DNA from: Wuchereria bancrofti
Taxonomy: Eukaryota > Nematoda > Chromadorea > Rhabditida > Onchocercidae
DNA length: 64,000 nucleotides
Assembly (NCBI GenBank): GCA_005281725.1
Contig: SSBO01000012.1
Span: 20,848,779-20,912,778, forward strand
Direction: 5' to 3'
Below are positions 25,099-37,874 of this stretch, one piece after another (positions within the stretch are counted from its first letter, which is position 1; each line of letters begins with the position of its first letter). The notes under the pieces were generated by a model, which saw only the letters and a list, made by a program, of their open reading frames with translations, ran no database searches and was not told the DNA's origin. Position numbers and translations under genes: made by a program.

Positions 25099-25127
25099 CT
25101 CCCAAAGGTGGGAAGAGAAAAAGATTT

Positions 25128-26085
25128 TTAATGTGAAATTTCGACTAAGTGATTTTTAGGTATATAGCAAGAAACTGGGATTTCTTCTTTAACTACGACT
25201 TGAGTTTGTGATGATTCCACAGGGAAAGTAAGGATACTAGTTTGATTTGAACTTCGTTTATAAGAAGTACAGAATAAGGATTGGAGTAATTTGAACTTCC
25301 ATTTAAGAATAACGAAAACAATTAATATCATCACAATAATTACACAAATAGAGATCAATTTCCAGTGTATTATCACGTCTTCAAATTCTTCCTCCATCGA
25401 TAGAATAAATTCGTTAAATTCTTCTTCCATTTGTTCTATAAATTTTTCTCCTTCAGAAATTTCTTGCCAAAAGAATTCATCCCTCATTTGATGTGGTATT
25501 GAATTGATTGTTTCATAGTTGTGAACTAGGATTTCTAATTCTGCATTAATTCTTTCAATTTCAAATTTACTTATTAAACCCCCTTTGAATTCGATATTTT
25601 CGATTGCTGATCGTTCAGATTTGCAAGGAGCTACCATCAAATTTCCAGCAATTCTTTTAGCTATCACATCGTTTCCTTGAAGTATGTAATTTCGCTGCAA
25701 GGGTAGGATTGCTAATTGATAACTATTTGACCAATACTAATAGGTTATTTCTGTTTTGGCAACTTCTTTGATGCTTCTTTAAGTTGTTGAAGAAATTCTT
25801 GTCTTATTGAATCGAAAAGACATTGAAATTTTACGTTCTCAGGATCAAATGTTTCATCAGGACAATTCTCCATCAAGATTAGTTGGTTTTTATTGCTCTT
25901 CGTTTAAATTTTGTAGTAAAGTTCACGTTATCTTCAACGTCTATATCAAGAACTATGTCACCTTGAATTAGGAGTGGAGAGATGAATCTACAATTTTTTG
26001 GGTTTATTATGTCGCGTTTTTCACTAATTATAAGTGACGTGTTGTGAAAGCTTTACGGACACCAACGGCTCGTGGAGAAAGCGTT
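25128..26085 (-). pseudogene. Env-like 3' region of a degenerate BEL/Pao retrotransposon
   Basis: A 190-codon frame (25128-25700) contains a strongly hydrophobic segment (ISICVIIVMILIVFVILKW) followed by a basic, presumably cytoplasmic tail. It lies directly upstream of an LTR-like edge at 25098. Further upstream on the same strand, to about 26085, coding-looking pieces occur in other frames interrupted by stops. Nematode BEL/Pao elements (Tas, Cer7-like) can carry an envelope-like frame between pol and the 3' LTR, and the position and topology match. There is no pol next to it, so this is an orphan 3' fragment. The assignment as env-like rests on topology and position, not on sequence identity. 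Confidence 0.5.
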
Positions 26086-27754
26086 TATTTTTGAATTACC
26101 ACGGCTTAATATCGCAAGGTTTATAAATGCTTAAAATGGAAGTGGTTTACATTAAACATTAAACAGTTGCTCATTTACATAAAGAAAGCTGTAAACATCT
26201 AGTTACAGTATAAGCATTATAACAATGGAAGATTAGCATGTGTATCTCTTTAGATTTGAATAAAGATAACAAAAACGCATTGGAATTCGATGGGAATAAA
26301 TCTAAGAATTATAAATGAGATGATTAATGAGTCATGGATGGAGGAAATTATTTCTATTTTTTCTTAAGGATTTATTCCAACTTTCGCGTCTTTCGCGACA
26401 AACACCAAATAATACTAATATAATCGTGATTAAATAGAATTGAAATCTCAAATATCGAAACTTAATTTCCTTCATGTTAATATAGTAAACAATACCAAAT
26501 ATTTCAGTTAATGGTGCCTCTTTTCCTCTTTTTTTTTAGAAAATTTCAAAAGTTTGAAAATTTTTATAATCTAAGAAGGACTTGAAATTTACATATCAGA
26601 CGGAATTCACTGTCAAAAATAACAAAATTTAATAATAATCACGAAAAATTATTATAGAATTACTTCCAGTATTTGCCATTTAATTTTATTCATGAATGAA
26701 TTAAATGGGATTAGTGTTGGTATGATTCACAACAAAACTCAATCTAATGAACAAAAACGAAAGATAGCATTGAAGAGCTGATTTAATGATCAATGACTCC
26801 AGTGCCTCCATTGGAATTCTACCAACAGATCATTTCAATTGTGTTATTTACGCCGAAAGCGCAAAACAAGTAACAATATTGTTCTGACAACATAGATGCT
26901 CCAACATTTCAGGCCAATCCTGAAAACAACAAATCCTACATCGATTTGAGCCAGATAAACTATGCTCCAGCAGATAGTAACTTCAACGCCAGAGTGGAAA
27001 ATAATACTGAAGCATGTAAAGAAGTACCAGCTTTCGAAACTTCAGTAACAATGAAATATTCCTGATAGAGCTTTGCGTAGAGCAGCAGTTCATCAACACA
27101 AATGCTATATTTCAGCACAATGACAGCTGGAAGCCAACCTGGATGCTGAGTACCTCACCTTAGTGAGCCAGAGAAACATCTACAATGACTGAGAAATTTT
27201 TAGATCATTGAGGGGTGAAGATTCACGTTTGTCGAAACACGGCACGTAAACATTTCACTGCAGTACCTTAACTTTTTGTATGGGTATCACAATCGTACCT
27301 CTTTTCTTCACTGTAATGAAAGGATCAAAAAGGAAAACTTTGTCACGTTGTATTTAAAGGCAGAATTTGAAACTCATGCACAGAGGAGAAATGTCAAGTC
27401 AAATGATAATAGCTAGCATAATCCATGTATACCTGCTATATATATAAATAACAAGTTAGTAATTTATTTCTGCATCTTACAGTAATTTTAACTCAAATTA
27501 ATTCTAATTTATAATGAAGTAATTTTCCAAAATAAAATCAGGATCCGCAAGTTGTCGCCGTCACCCAGTACGCCTTTGAAAGTGTATTTCAAGACACAGC
27601 TCTACAGATGAACAAAGCATAGAATAAGAGATACTGATTTTACCCGACATAATCACACGAATCACGAAAATGCAATATAGTTAGATGTAGTAATAAAAAA
27701 AACTCAGGTAGTTGTTGCAAGCGACCAACTTAGAGAATTCTTCACTATTATTTT
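26086..27754. other. Intergenic region with one decayed coding-like stretch
   Basis: Mostly non-coding sequence between the retroelement fragment and the 3' end of UTP6. The only coding-like signal is at 26874-27160 and is listed separately. Confidence 0.4.
26874..27160 (+). pseudogene. Decayed coding-like stretch of unknown origin
   Basis: Two overlapping open stretches in different frames (26874-27062 and about 27018-27160) have a balanced, protein-like composition unlike the surrounding AT-rich DNA (for example SYIDLSQINYAPADSNF and FINTNAIFQHNDSWKPTW). The second picks up where the first stops, as after a frameshift. No family is recognised, and no splice sites frame it convincingly. Confidence 0.3.
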
Positions 27755-30700
27755 TTAACTGGAATTTTCTTGCTGAAAATTCTCAACAGCTTCGATTGCA
27801 GCTTCTCTTGCAATATCATCGTCGTCATCCTCAATAAGATCAATATTTTCAACATCCTTTTCCGTATCGGAATCAGATTCAGTATAATTACTAACAGAAT
27901 TTTGCAGCAATTTATTATAAGCTGCCAGAAATAGTTCGACTTCATCAGATACCAATGAGGCCATAGCGCGCTGAAAAAGACATAACTAAATCAAGTCAAT
28001 TAAATGACTTTTTAAAAGTTGCACCAACTTGAATTATTTATAAACCCTATATTCAAGGATTTTCAGTTAAAGTCTAAATAGACTGCATGAATTTTACTCC
28101 AGCGTATTAAAGACACTATAACGTAGTTCATAAGTTATATTTAATCTAAATATTATTAAATGTATAATACTGACATAATTTGAGATTAGCAAAAAACGCT
28201 CACTGATATATTATAGTCGGCAACCAACAGTGCTCAAACAATTGCAGTTATGCAATGAAATCACCTGGCACGATATAGCAACAATACGGAAAGTTTTTCA
28301 AACACTTCAAGCTACTTTAAAGGCTTAGCTTACCCTATGAATTGTTTGTAACGTGAGTGGCTCATATTTCAGCATAAAATTCGCATAGTCAATCCAACAT
28401 TCGTGTGCTTTTCTTCCAAATTCTACTATCATTAATTCAAAAGCCTGTGCAACAAATTTGACTGACATTTGTTTTGATTTCAATTCAAGCTTGATAAATG
28501 TTCGATGAACTTCAATACTGAAATAAAAATTTTTGTTAGGAATTCTGCTAGAAAAAATGGACAATAAAAAAGAATTTTCTTTTATTTTTAGTCAATTAAC
28601 AAAGTTAGGAAAAGAGGGAAGTGGATGAATGGATTGTCCAAGACGTGCTATTACATCGTAAAGAAACTAAATAAAAATCTTTTTTTAAAGAAATAAAAAA
28701 CTCAATAATTTCCTCAACAATCATACAATTAGATTCTATTTTCAAAATTGAAAAATTTATGGTGGTTTAGCAGTGAAGTAGATTGCAAAAAACGAAGCTG
28801 ACGAACTACAAAATATTGGGAATTCATTACCTATTCGGTGGATGTTTTGCAAACAGGAAATATTCTTCCCTTAGTTTATTAGGTCTGTCATGGTAAACAG
28901 AAGCCATGTAACTGAAAATCATTATTAGTCACTGGGGGAGAAATTTCAATTATCAAACATACTCTGATGCAGCTTTGAAGCACTACTTCTTTAAGCTCTT
29001 GCTCTCTCATCTTTTCCCCTTCTCAATCTTTGACAATGTTAATCATTGAATTATTTACTACTATCATTCAATTGTTCACTGCTATTGAATTTCAACAACT
29101 AAAAGACAAAAAATGAAAGATCATCCAATGTCTTTTAACACTATCAAAGGAATAGAGACAGAGACCATCTAGGCTATCAAGAAATTGAATTACAACATAA
29201 AAAATCCCTACTTCAAGCGAACACATCGCATTTTACATGCAACTTTCGGTGTTGTACGAAAAGTAGCTTGTCTGAAAAAATCATCCACATCATCTTCCGA
29301 GTACTGATGCGCCCAATCGATAACTACTTTGTACATACTAGCAAGACCATAACTTCCATCATATGCCTTAAACTGTTAACATGTTTGACAATCCGAAGCA
29401 ATACTACTATCCTATATTATTAAAAATTCAAGCTATAACAGCTTAAGTTATTTCAGATGCTCTAACATTATTAAAGAATTCACCATTGTATTTCTTTTAT
29501 TTACCACACTTGCATTTATCATCAAAAATGACACTTCTATGGATCGATACAAGTACACAGTTACACGTTGAAAATCTGACAAAAGATTGACGATTCCGTC
29601 AACTTGACTCACCGATTAAGTTCATGGCGATTTAAAGAGATTAACGCAGGAAGTGTTTTTTTAAAAGCTTGTAGCATCGCTTAATGAAAAATATCATTTT
29701 CAGGAAAACACTAAGACACTTTTCTAGTTCACCGTTCTAAAAAAATATCAAATAATTTGAAAAAGCATACTTCTCGTGTTGCTTTATTGAACAATTTACG
29801 TATCGCTTCCACATCTGTCGGGTTGGATTTTATTTTGCACTGCAATAACATCATCCAAAAAAATGCATTTCCCGGATTGTTTTTCACTGCTTCACCCAAA
29901 ACTTTCTCTTTTTCTTCGGAACTTTCTACCAGTACGTTGAATTTTCTGACATCCATATCTGTCCCATATCCTCTACTGATCAACCAGAAAAGCTGTTCAC
30001 GAAACTTCTCTTTTGCTTCTGCATCACCTTAAAGTATGAAATATGACTTTATTCCAATTAACTATAAGTATCCAAAAAAAAGAAAAACAGATTACGCCAG
30101 GCAATTGTGACACCTGACGAATAAGATTAGATTACGCCTTGCTCTTCGAAGTGAATACATTTTTTATAAATACTTGGTATGGTTATGTCTAAAATGCTAA
30201 TTCTCTCCTAGAAATTGGTTTGAAAAAGAACGGATATTGTTAAGTTACTTTAAGTAGAAGATTCAGTGTTGCTGCAATATAGTATCGAATAAAAAAAATG
30301 CAGCTATTCAAGTCTAAAAGAAATGACACAGCTAACTAACGATCATATGAATAATGTCTTTGACAAAGAGTCAAATAATGTCGATGCATCCTTTCAGTTG
30401 GTATATCCGCACAAGCTTTGTCAAACAATTCGTAGAGAGAATATTGATCCTAAAAAAGAACCTTTCATTTAATCCTGGAAAATGTCGATTTTCTCGTTAT
30501 AACATTATCGCTGTAACAAAGCAATAAAAATAAAACAGGATAACACTACCACATAAGTCCAAACAACTAAGGTTCATCTTGAACATCAAATATATCAAGT
30601 TAAGAATCCAGAGCAAAATTTGAAGTCAACTATAGATTTCTTCATATTTATGTCTTTTATTAAACAAAATTCTAAATGTATACTAAAGCATAATGATAAA

Positions 30701-32779
30701 ATTAAGCCCGTTTATCAGGTTCCAACACTTTCCATTGAATAAAAGCATCAATGTTGAAATGAAACTTACGTAATTCATTAACTCCGATTTTGCAATCCAA
30801 CTTTCTTCACTTTTATACTTCGGAGTCCATAACATATCATACAATTTTTTTACCAGATGACGAGCTACCAGACCGTATCTCTTCATAATTCTCCAAAAAT
30901 TCAGTAACATTGCTATAATGAACGCAGTTTAACAATTGGGCCTAACCAACATATTCGACCATAAACTGATACTGAAATTCGATCATAACCTATCAAAAAT
31001 GGTGAATATTTAGACGAAACTAATGATATCTTGCAACCAGTAAAATATATTGATAAGACCAACCACTTCGTCCTGAAACGCAACGTTCCAAAGCCTCATT
31101 AATGATTGTTTCAACTACTCGAAGACCCAAAACTGCATCTTGTCCACTTTTTTCTTTTATATTTACTTTCATTTCTAGAGTTTTCTGCGCTTCAGCTGCA
31201 ACTTCCAGTTCTTTCTCCTCAGTACATGGCAAATGATACCCTTTGCCCGTCAATATACTCTTTCGAGTAATCAACCTAAAAACAGTTTATTGAATAAATC
31301 CTTAAGCCACAGTTTTAAGAGTCCAATTTACAGAAAAAAGTTTATATGTCAACTATAAAGGTGTTTTATTCAATCCTCTTACTTTCTTATGTCATTAGTT
31401 TATAAATTAATTCTAAGTGGGAATTTCTGAAAATCATTATCATCCTAACCATTTCACATGATCTAATTCCAGGTGAACAAAATTAGTCCATAAACTGCAT
31501 TCCGTAGGATTCAACCGTATCCCCTCTTGCATTATACAACGTGCGCACTCTATTCTATGTTCGACTGAATATTCAAATCGAGCCGCTTGAATTCGTAAAG
31601 CAGAATTTCTTGGAAAGAGCTGGAGCATAACAGTTCATAAATGATAACTTATTTGACGTTATATTCCGATCAGTTTAGTTAATACCACGTAATAAACGTA
31701 ATCATTTTTGACGCCGTGAGTGATTATTTACCTTCACGAAGGCCTAATTTTAATTCGCACTTCACGAATCGTCTTCCGAGTTTGCACCTAACTTCGACGC
31801 AAATTGCTGGATTAAATCCATTTTCCCATTTGTTTCCTAACCCTTGATTCTACCATTACAAAAAGAGATTCTCTCCAGAAACTTACCTGCATTGCGCGGA
31901 AATACGCTTTACTGCATCGGATATACATTTTTTCTTCCTTCAAAAATCCGATCAAATCAAACCAAAGCTCTGCCCGTCCCTGCAATCAAATGATCAAAGA
32001 AACCTAACAAGTTGATATGTTTTCCCCAACATTCACTGTATGTCATTTGAAAATATGAAGTTAAATAAATACCAAAATATCAATTATCATTCTAACAAAT
32101 CGAATTTTTTCAGTTTTCAAAATTTGGTAGACATACCTATATTATAAAATAGCTTCCACCAAAGTATGCTTCAATTAAACAAAAAGTGAAAAACCTGAAA
32201 TCGTTCACAACACTGTCGCAACAGATTGGCAACTTTGATGATAATTTTGCCTTCAATTTCATCTTCTCTAAACCTGTATTTGAGTCGTTTCCGTCGCATT
32301 CGAACAAGCTTCATAATCGATCCCAAATAATCGGTGTATCCTTTGAACGACGACGGATCTTTCCGCTGAAAATAATACGCATTGATTCGTACTTTCATCA
32401 AACACTAAATGATATATGCCAAAGTCTTAATAAAATTCCAGTGAGTACCCAAAAATCAACCCTTTCCTGGACATTAGATGCTGGACATACAGCATCAACT
32501 TCGGGCTTTACACTGCGACATTTAAACATTTCCTACTGCAAATCCAAACTAATTTATCAAATCCTGACAAATTCATTAAAAAAGTCATTGTGATTAATAG
32601 TATAGCATAAGTTAAGTTGTCGAAGAAAAAGTTCTTACAGGCTTTTGAAGACGATATTCAAAGAAGTGGCAACGTTTGACAAATGCATCAATTTCAGTAG
32701 GTGATAATAACTGAACATCTCTTAATGTCTCGAAAACAGGAAGCAAACCTTCGATATCCTCTTCCACAAATTCACTCAT
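27755..32779 (-). CDS. UTP6: UTP6, U3 snoRNP-associated HAT-repeat protein
   Basis: Component of the small-subunit processome (UtpB subcomplex), needed in the nucleolus for 18S rRNA maturation. Twelve exons on the minus strand join in frame: 32639-32779, 32195-32365, 31887-31979, 31450-31619, 31064-31275, 30770-30912, 30341-30449, 29771-30027, 29212-29372, 28831-28911, 28334-28517 and 27755-27970. The total is 645 aa (human about 597). The N-terminus (MSEFVEEDIEGLLPVFETL) and the FVKRCHFFEYRLQKP/RKDPSSFKGYTDYL/RRKRLKYRF run match the family N-terminal domain. HAT repeats follow (ELWFDLIGFLK, RNSALRIQAARFEYS, SLWTNFVHLEL, NAFFWMMLLQCKI, ECWIDYANFMLK). The C-terminus is acidic (ESDSDTEKDVENIDLIEDDD), longer than in human, and accounts for most of the extra length. 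The ATG at 32779 is the first in frame. Confidence 0.93.
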
Positions 32780-33846
32780 TCTTCATCCAATGATCAGCAC
32801 AAAAAAATAATTTCGTATTATTCTCGAAAGAATTATCGTTGAAATTACCTCATATAAGATAATAACAGAAAAAGTAATGACGATCCTACAACTTATTGGC
32901 TATACAGAGAGGAAGATGTAGGCATAGATTAATCCTATCTGAATCATTTTGATCTAATATTAATCTTTATCTAAGCAATTCTGGATTATGAATTAAAGTA
33001 AAGACAATATTTTAATAACATTTGTTGGATTATATTTATGACGTTCCTGTGGAAGAAATTTCTCGGATAAATTCATTTATTGCTTAATAAATTATATATT
33101 AATGAATGACTCTAAACATTACCAAACAACACAAACGCTCTGCTGAACAATAGATGGCCAAAACCAACACAACACCACCCTACTACCAACCTCCCGACCC
33201 AAACATCAAATTAAAATTCCTCAAACTGTTATATCTACACTTATCTATTGGAATTTAACGCGGTCCGTTATGCTCTGAAAGCGTCCCCAAAACTCTTCAA
33301 TTTTATATGATTCTTCCGATCACTAGTGTGAAGGCAATTATTAGATTTATTATAGGAAGGAACTGCATAATCGAAGGGATATGAATAAATAGTATAACAG
33401 AAGATGTTACGTGAAAATTACGAATTTGTCCACGCAATTACGAGAAATCACGGATACATCACGTGACTATAAGCTGACGTGTTTTTTTTTCAACACAAGT
33501 ATTTATTTCTGTCTTGAATCATTTCAACTTCTTAATGTTGTTATTTCAATATGTTGAGAATGACTTCTAATAGTACACTATCAGTAACAATTTAGCGCTA
33601 CGCGAACTATACATGAAAATTTCATGAAATTCAAAACTTTTATGAACAAATCTAACTTAGATTAACGGTGCTAATTGTAATAGGAATTCTGGATTTTGGC
33701 ATGAGTTTATTTCAATTCACACATTCATTGATTGCATTATCACAAGTAAAATTGTAAGTTGGTTAGAAAATCATAAGGTATATCAAATATATCAGCAATT
33801 ATGTTTGATTTATTAAAATTATCATTTGATATGTAGAAGTGATCTG
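32780..33846. other. Intergenic region upstream of UTP6
   Basis: Should include the UTP6 promoter (minus strand, starting at 32779) and the 3' UTR of the RING-PHD gene. AT-rich; I see no exon or repeat. Confidence 0.4.
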
Positions 33847-35937
33847 TTAGCTAGAGTGACGATGTGTTAGAATCAATCCTTGATATTTTATCACCGCTTT
33901 ACCAGAATTTGATTTCGTCTTTGTCATAAATCCTGCAACTTTATCGGCGGTATATATTGCTTTACCACAATTACGCTTCATTCGTGTTCTTCGTCTATGA
34001 TTGTCGCGAAACATCGATTGATGGAATTTCTGCTCAGAATCTGTTTCATCCGATTCGTCACAATCTAATTTATCATCATCATTATCATCACCATCATCAT
34101 CATCATCATCTTCACCATCATCACCATCATCGTCATCGTCATAACCGTCCAATACATCAGAATTTGTCCCTATATATTAATGATGTATAAGTAAATTCGA
34201 TATTTTTGTTCCTATTCTAGCTTTAGTTATAATTCCTCGTCTGTTATTTAATGAACAAATATTAATTTCATTTGTACGTTTGCATCGACGTATGTTTCAT
34301 CTACGTATAGCATGCAAACGTAAAATATTACGTAGAATGACTTTATAATTGCTATTTCTGTAACAAAATTTTTAATTTTTTAAGAATTGTAATCTTATTA
34401 TCAGGATAGTATGGTTTGTTGATTTTCGTCAATATGATTAACTTGCCACTAGTATTTTCGACTGTTATCACCGAATCATCGACTGTTATCTCATTGCTAT
34501 CATCATAATCACCAACAGTTGCATCACTTGCTGAATATAATTCACTGTTTTCATCACTACAGTCACTTTCAATAGATACACTTTCCGCATCCGAATCACC
34601 ATAAGCGCCTTGAATAATTGTTGATTCGGAATTTGTAATATTGCTGCATTCAGTAGTTTCTATTTTCACATTATTCTGCTCCCAACTTCCGCTTGGATGA
34701 GATTTCGACACTTGACAAACATCTACCTTATTTTTTAATTGTGTTGAATCACTAGTACCAACTTCTTCTGAACGTGGGACATTTAAATTTGTTTGTTTTA
34801 CAAAATTTTGTGCATTTTCTGGTTTGTTTGCGCAGAATGGACAAAACCAATCATCTTTCGGGATTTGCTCCAGTTTTTCCGGTAAGCAATAGCTATGATA
34901 GGCGACATTACAGCGAATCGTAGAACCATCAGCATTTTGACCGACGTTTCCGTCGCAAAGTAGCAGTAAATGTTCATTATTTGAACGTCTGCATGATCGA
35001 CAGCTTGCATATTCAATGGTGATATCCTCATTTAAAGACTCGCCATGATCTTCTTCCAGTTGTTCTCGGACAACAAGCTTGAAAAATTCAAAAATTTTGC
35101 GAAATTTTAAGCAAAGATGAAAAAAGGTTCCAAAATAATTAGCAATTAACAAATAATATGGTAACATTGTTAATTCTAATCTCATTTTTTATAGAATATA
35201 GCAAATGATTGTAATATTTCTTTCTTTTTCTGAAAATTTAAAACAGAGAATTACGTTAAAAGGGACAGATTCTAAAGGATAGATTTGAAATCCTAATTTT
35301 TCAAAAAATTGCGAGAATTGAAACTTGAAAGACTTGTGTTTATAACAGAATAACATTATGAATTTTTTATTTTTCTTCCCAATTTAATCAAATTTCTTCT
35401 GATTTAAATGCTTAATTTTAACTGCTTGTTAAATTCTAGGTTAAAAATTTCACATGTGATCTTAGACCAGAATCTTTACATAAAGAAAGGTAAACTGGAA
35501 TATTTGCATGACCGTGCCCGAAAAGATTGTCTAAAATATTTAATTAATCAAACAAAGGACCATTTCACTGTAATAATAACAATGATTATGTTAAATACAT
35601 TAAAAAGAAGCAATAATATAGACAGTAAAGAAACGAATTAAGATATTAAAGTATTTTATAGTGGTAATACATTAATGATAACAATGATAATATTAATAAC
35701 GGTGATAACCTCATTTTCAAATTGTTTCGCTGTTCGTTTTTTTACTGGCACTTTTGTTTCACTTTTTGTTTCTTCAATTTTGATAAGATATTTTGACGCT
35801 CCACCACAAAGTGGGCATTGTGATCGTTTTTTTAACCAATCGCTAATACATTTAAAGCAGAATTTATGTTCACAATTATCAGGTCTTCCAAGCGGATATT
35901 TTAATCGATCCAAACATACGGCACAATTTGATTCCAT
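33847..35937 (-). CDS. RING finger and PHD finger protein (PHRF1-like architecture)
   Basis: Three exons on the minus strand close in frame: 35710-35937, 34450-35077 and 33847-34169, giving 392 aa. Residues 5-44 form a C3HC4 RING (CAVCLDRL, then CEHKFCFKCISDW and CPLC), the signature of an E3 ubiquitin ligase. After a short linker comes a PHD finger (CRSCRRS, LLLCDG, CNVAYHSYCL, WFCPFC), a chromatin-reading module. The RING-then-PHD order is that of vertebrate PHRF1, but that protein is over 1,600 aa. The remainder here is Ser/Asp-rich, with a long Asp/Gly run encoded by a GAT-type triplet tract (34071-34145) and a basic C-terminus (RDNHRRRTRMKRN). Presumably nuclear. The middle join uses a GTGGCA donor at 34449-34444 and is the weakest point. 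Substrate and target are unknown. Confidence 0.8.
34071..34145. repeat. ATC/GAT triplet tract encoding an acidic run
   Basis: An imperfect trinucleotide repeat (ATCATC with ACC and GTC variants). In the minus-strand RING-PHD gene it encodes an Asp/Gly-rich stretch, so its length could vary without breaking the frame. Confidence 0.8.
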
Positions 35938-36106
35938 TTTTTTTTCTTTTTTTTTTTTAATGAAAAACCTTGTAAACTGATTAGAATATCACTTCTTTGA
36001 ATCGTTTGCAAAACTAACACTTCCAGTGGTTATGCGCACTTTTCACTAACAGATCCTACACTAACACTAACCGATACAATAATAAAATGATTATAATCAT
36101 ATAATA

Positions 36107-36107
36107 N
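36107..36107. other. Single N in the assembly
   Basis: An ambiguous base sits exactly where a plus-strand reverse-transcriptase fragment begins. A lone N at a repeat boundary often marks a contig join, so the arrangement of the adjacent Pao fragments may be partly an assembly product. Confidence 0.7.
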
Positions 36108-36410
36108 GTAGGCGTTATTCATTACTTACCACATCATGAAGTATTAACTCCTAGTAAATCAACAACTAAATTAAGAATAGTATATGATGCCTCAGCACAT
36201 CACAAAGGTTTTAAAAGCTTAAATGAAGTACTATATCGAGATCCAGTAATGTTACCGGATTTAGTTGGAGTAATATTACGTTTTCGGATGATGAAAATAG
36301 TAATAACCGCTGATATCGAAAAGGCATTTTTACAACTAGAACTACAAAATGAGGAAAGAAATTGTACACGTTTTCTTTGGTTGGATGATATTGATAAAGA
36401 ACTATTTTGA
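36108..36410 (+). pseudogene. BEL/Pao reverse transcriptase fragment, plus strand
   Basis: One open frame reads [20 protein letters not shown], then [28 protein letters not shown] and [10 protein letters not shown], the last including the RT motif-A aspartate. These are hallmarks of the Pao-type RT core. The match starts at the N at 36107 and ends at a stop at 36408-36410, so only about 100 residues of pol are present. It runs opposite to the neighbouring Pao fragments. Confidence 0.8.
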
Positions 36411-36439
36411 AAGTTTTGATTATTTTGAAAGTTTTGTCA

Positions 36440-36738
36440 AATGTCAAGCTCGCTATAATTCTTTGATTTTCACTTTCGTTTTTATTTTCTTCACAGTCTT
36501 CCTTAAAATTATATTCCCATACTGGCCATTCTGATTCTTCCTTTGTTAACCATCTTGGTCCTTTCCACCGTTGATTTATTGATATTATCCTAACTTTATT
36601 TGTTAAATAATCGACCACGGTGGCTGCAATTGGTAAGACGTCGAAATTTAGGGTTCTTATTCCAAACATTACTTTGAGAATTTTTGTTTTGAGAATTTTT
36701 TTTTTTGGTTTGAGAATTTTTTTCATCGAACCTTGCAA
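36440..36738 (-). pseudogene. BEL/Pao pol fragment, post-RT region
   Basis: Minus-strand frame with LPIAATVVDYLTNKV and WKGPRWLTKEESEWPVWEY, which resembles the segment downstream of RT/RNase H in Pao polyproteins (W-x-GP-x-WL...WP). It lies directly after the protease fragment on the same strand, so RT and RNase H appear deleted between them. The upstream part of this frame is low complexity. Confidence 0.5.
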
Positions 36739-36751
36739 ACTTTACATTCTT

Positions 36752-36973
36752 TTAGTCAGTTATTTGTAAGCTTAATCGCTTTGCTAGTTTCTTTGATATA
36801 CAAGTTGCTTGCGCACCACTATCAAATAAAACTCTAGCCTTATTTGGGTTATCAGGCATATCTATAGCTTCAACTGGTGGCTTTGATTTGTAGGTTAGTA
36901 ATTTCAACTTCTTTACAAAAAATAACGCTTCCCTGTTACTTGATATCCGTTGTTGTAATATTGGGTTGATCAC
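36752..36973 (-). pseudogene. BEL/Pao aspartic protease fragment
   Basis: The 74-codon frame carries VLFDSGAQATCISKKLAKRL, the catalytic DSGA of a retropepsin in the Pao context. It is followed by a stop, so the gag-pro-pol polyprotein is broken here. Confidence 0.7.
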
Positions 36974-37033
36974 CTTTGCTGAAACTATCTCCTTGACTGT
37001 TTCGGAAAGTTATTCTTGTTTCAGGAGTTATGT

Positions 37034-37276
37034 TCATAACCTCTGATAGCTAGCATAGCTTATGTCTCCTTCCCTTTTCTTTGATGGTGTAGCCTTTGCA
37101 ATATGCTCGATCCATTTTGTATTAGAAGTTTCGAGAGCACCAACATATAGTTCGAGAAGCATTATTTTTTCTTCAATAATTTTTTTTCTAACTTCGTGCT
37201 GTTGTCGCGTTTCTTCTCTGGTAAGCATTTGATCCAACGAGGTCAGATCCATTTCTTTGACTTCGAGAAGATCCAT
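37034..37276 (-). pseudogene. BEL/Pao gag N-terminal fragment
   Basis: An 80-codon charged helical frame (DQMLTREETRQQHEVRKKII) just downstream of an LTR-like region on the same strand and just upstream of the protease fragment, the expected place for the start of gag. The family is assigned by position; the sequence itself is not diagnostic. Confidence 0.45.
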
Positions 37277-37329
37277 TAGTTTTTTCTTTGCCGGTTGTGC
37301 GCTTTTAATTTGCTGACATCCTGGCTCAT

Positions 37330-37874
37330 GGCACGAAATATATTGTAATTTATAAGGAAAGTTTGTTGTTTATGAGGAAAGTTGTTCATCGGCACAATCG
37401 AAACCTTTACTGATAACTACAATATAATATAGCAGTAATAACGAATACAGAAATTAAGTATAAATAGAAGGAATAGTGGAAGGAAGTTTCGTGTAGAGTC
37501 GAGTTAATGAATGAAGTTTTTAGTCACATTATATCTTGCATTATATATGTTAAGATGTGGAAGTGGTTTATAATCAGACATTTTCGCACAAAGATTAATT
37601 TGTCTAGACATGATAATGAGTTACTTTAACAGGTTACAATGGATATCACAATGATTGAATGGATATCACAAAGGAAATTACATTGGGTTGTCATGACATT
37701 AATTATGATGGGTTGCAATAGACATTATTTATGGGTGCTCATAGCATAGGAATTGTTATAAGATCAAAGGTCAGTTAAACGATTACGATGGATTCCAAAA
37801 GAAATTATAATGGATTGCTATATTAAGCGTTGTTAACATCTATTTAGAGCTTCGCGATATTGAAGTTCGTGACA
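37330..37874 (-). repeat. BEL/Pao LTR inserted in an older Pao copy
   Basis: On the minus strand the terminus TGTCACGAACTTCAATATCG begins at 37874, immediately after an RT frame that breaks off at that point. The gag and protease fragments follow downstream on the same strand, so this is read as the 5' LTR of a younger element that inserted into an older pol gene. The inner end near 37330 is an estimate. Confidence 0.5.

Noticed and set aside
32186..32593. 135-codon plus-strand frame
   Set aside because: Antisense to UTP6 exon 2 and its flanking intron; no protein family recognised.
35408..35641. 77-codon plus-strand frame
   Set aside because: Lies in the intron of the minus-strand RING-PHD gene with no support from splice signals or similarity.
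36211..36440. Minus-strand frame continuing below the Pao pol fragment
   Set aside because: This part is antisense to the plus-strand RT fragment and reads as a shadow of it.
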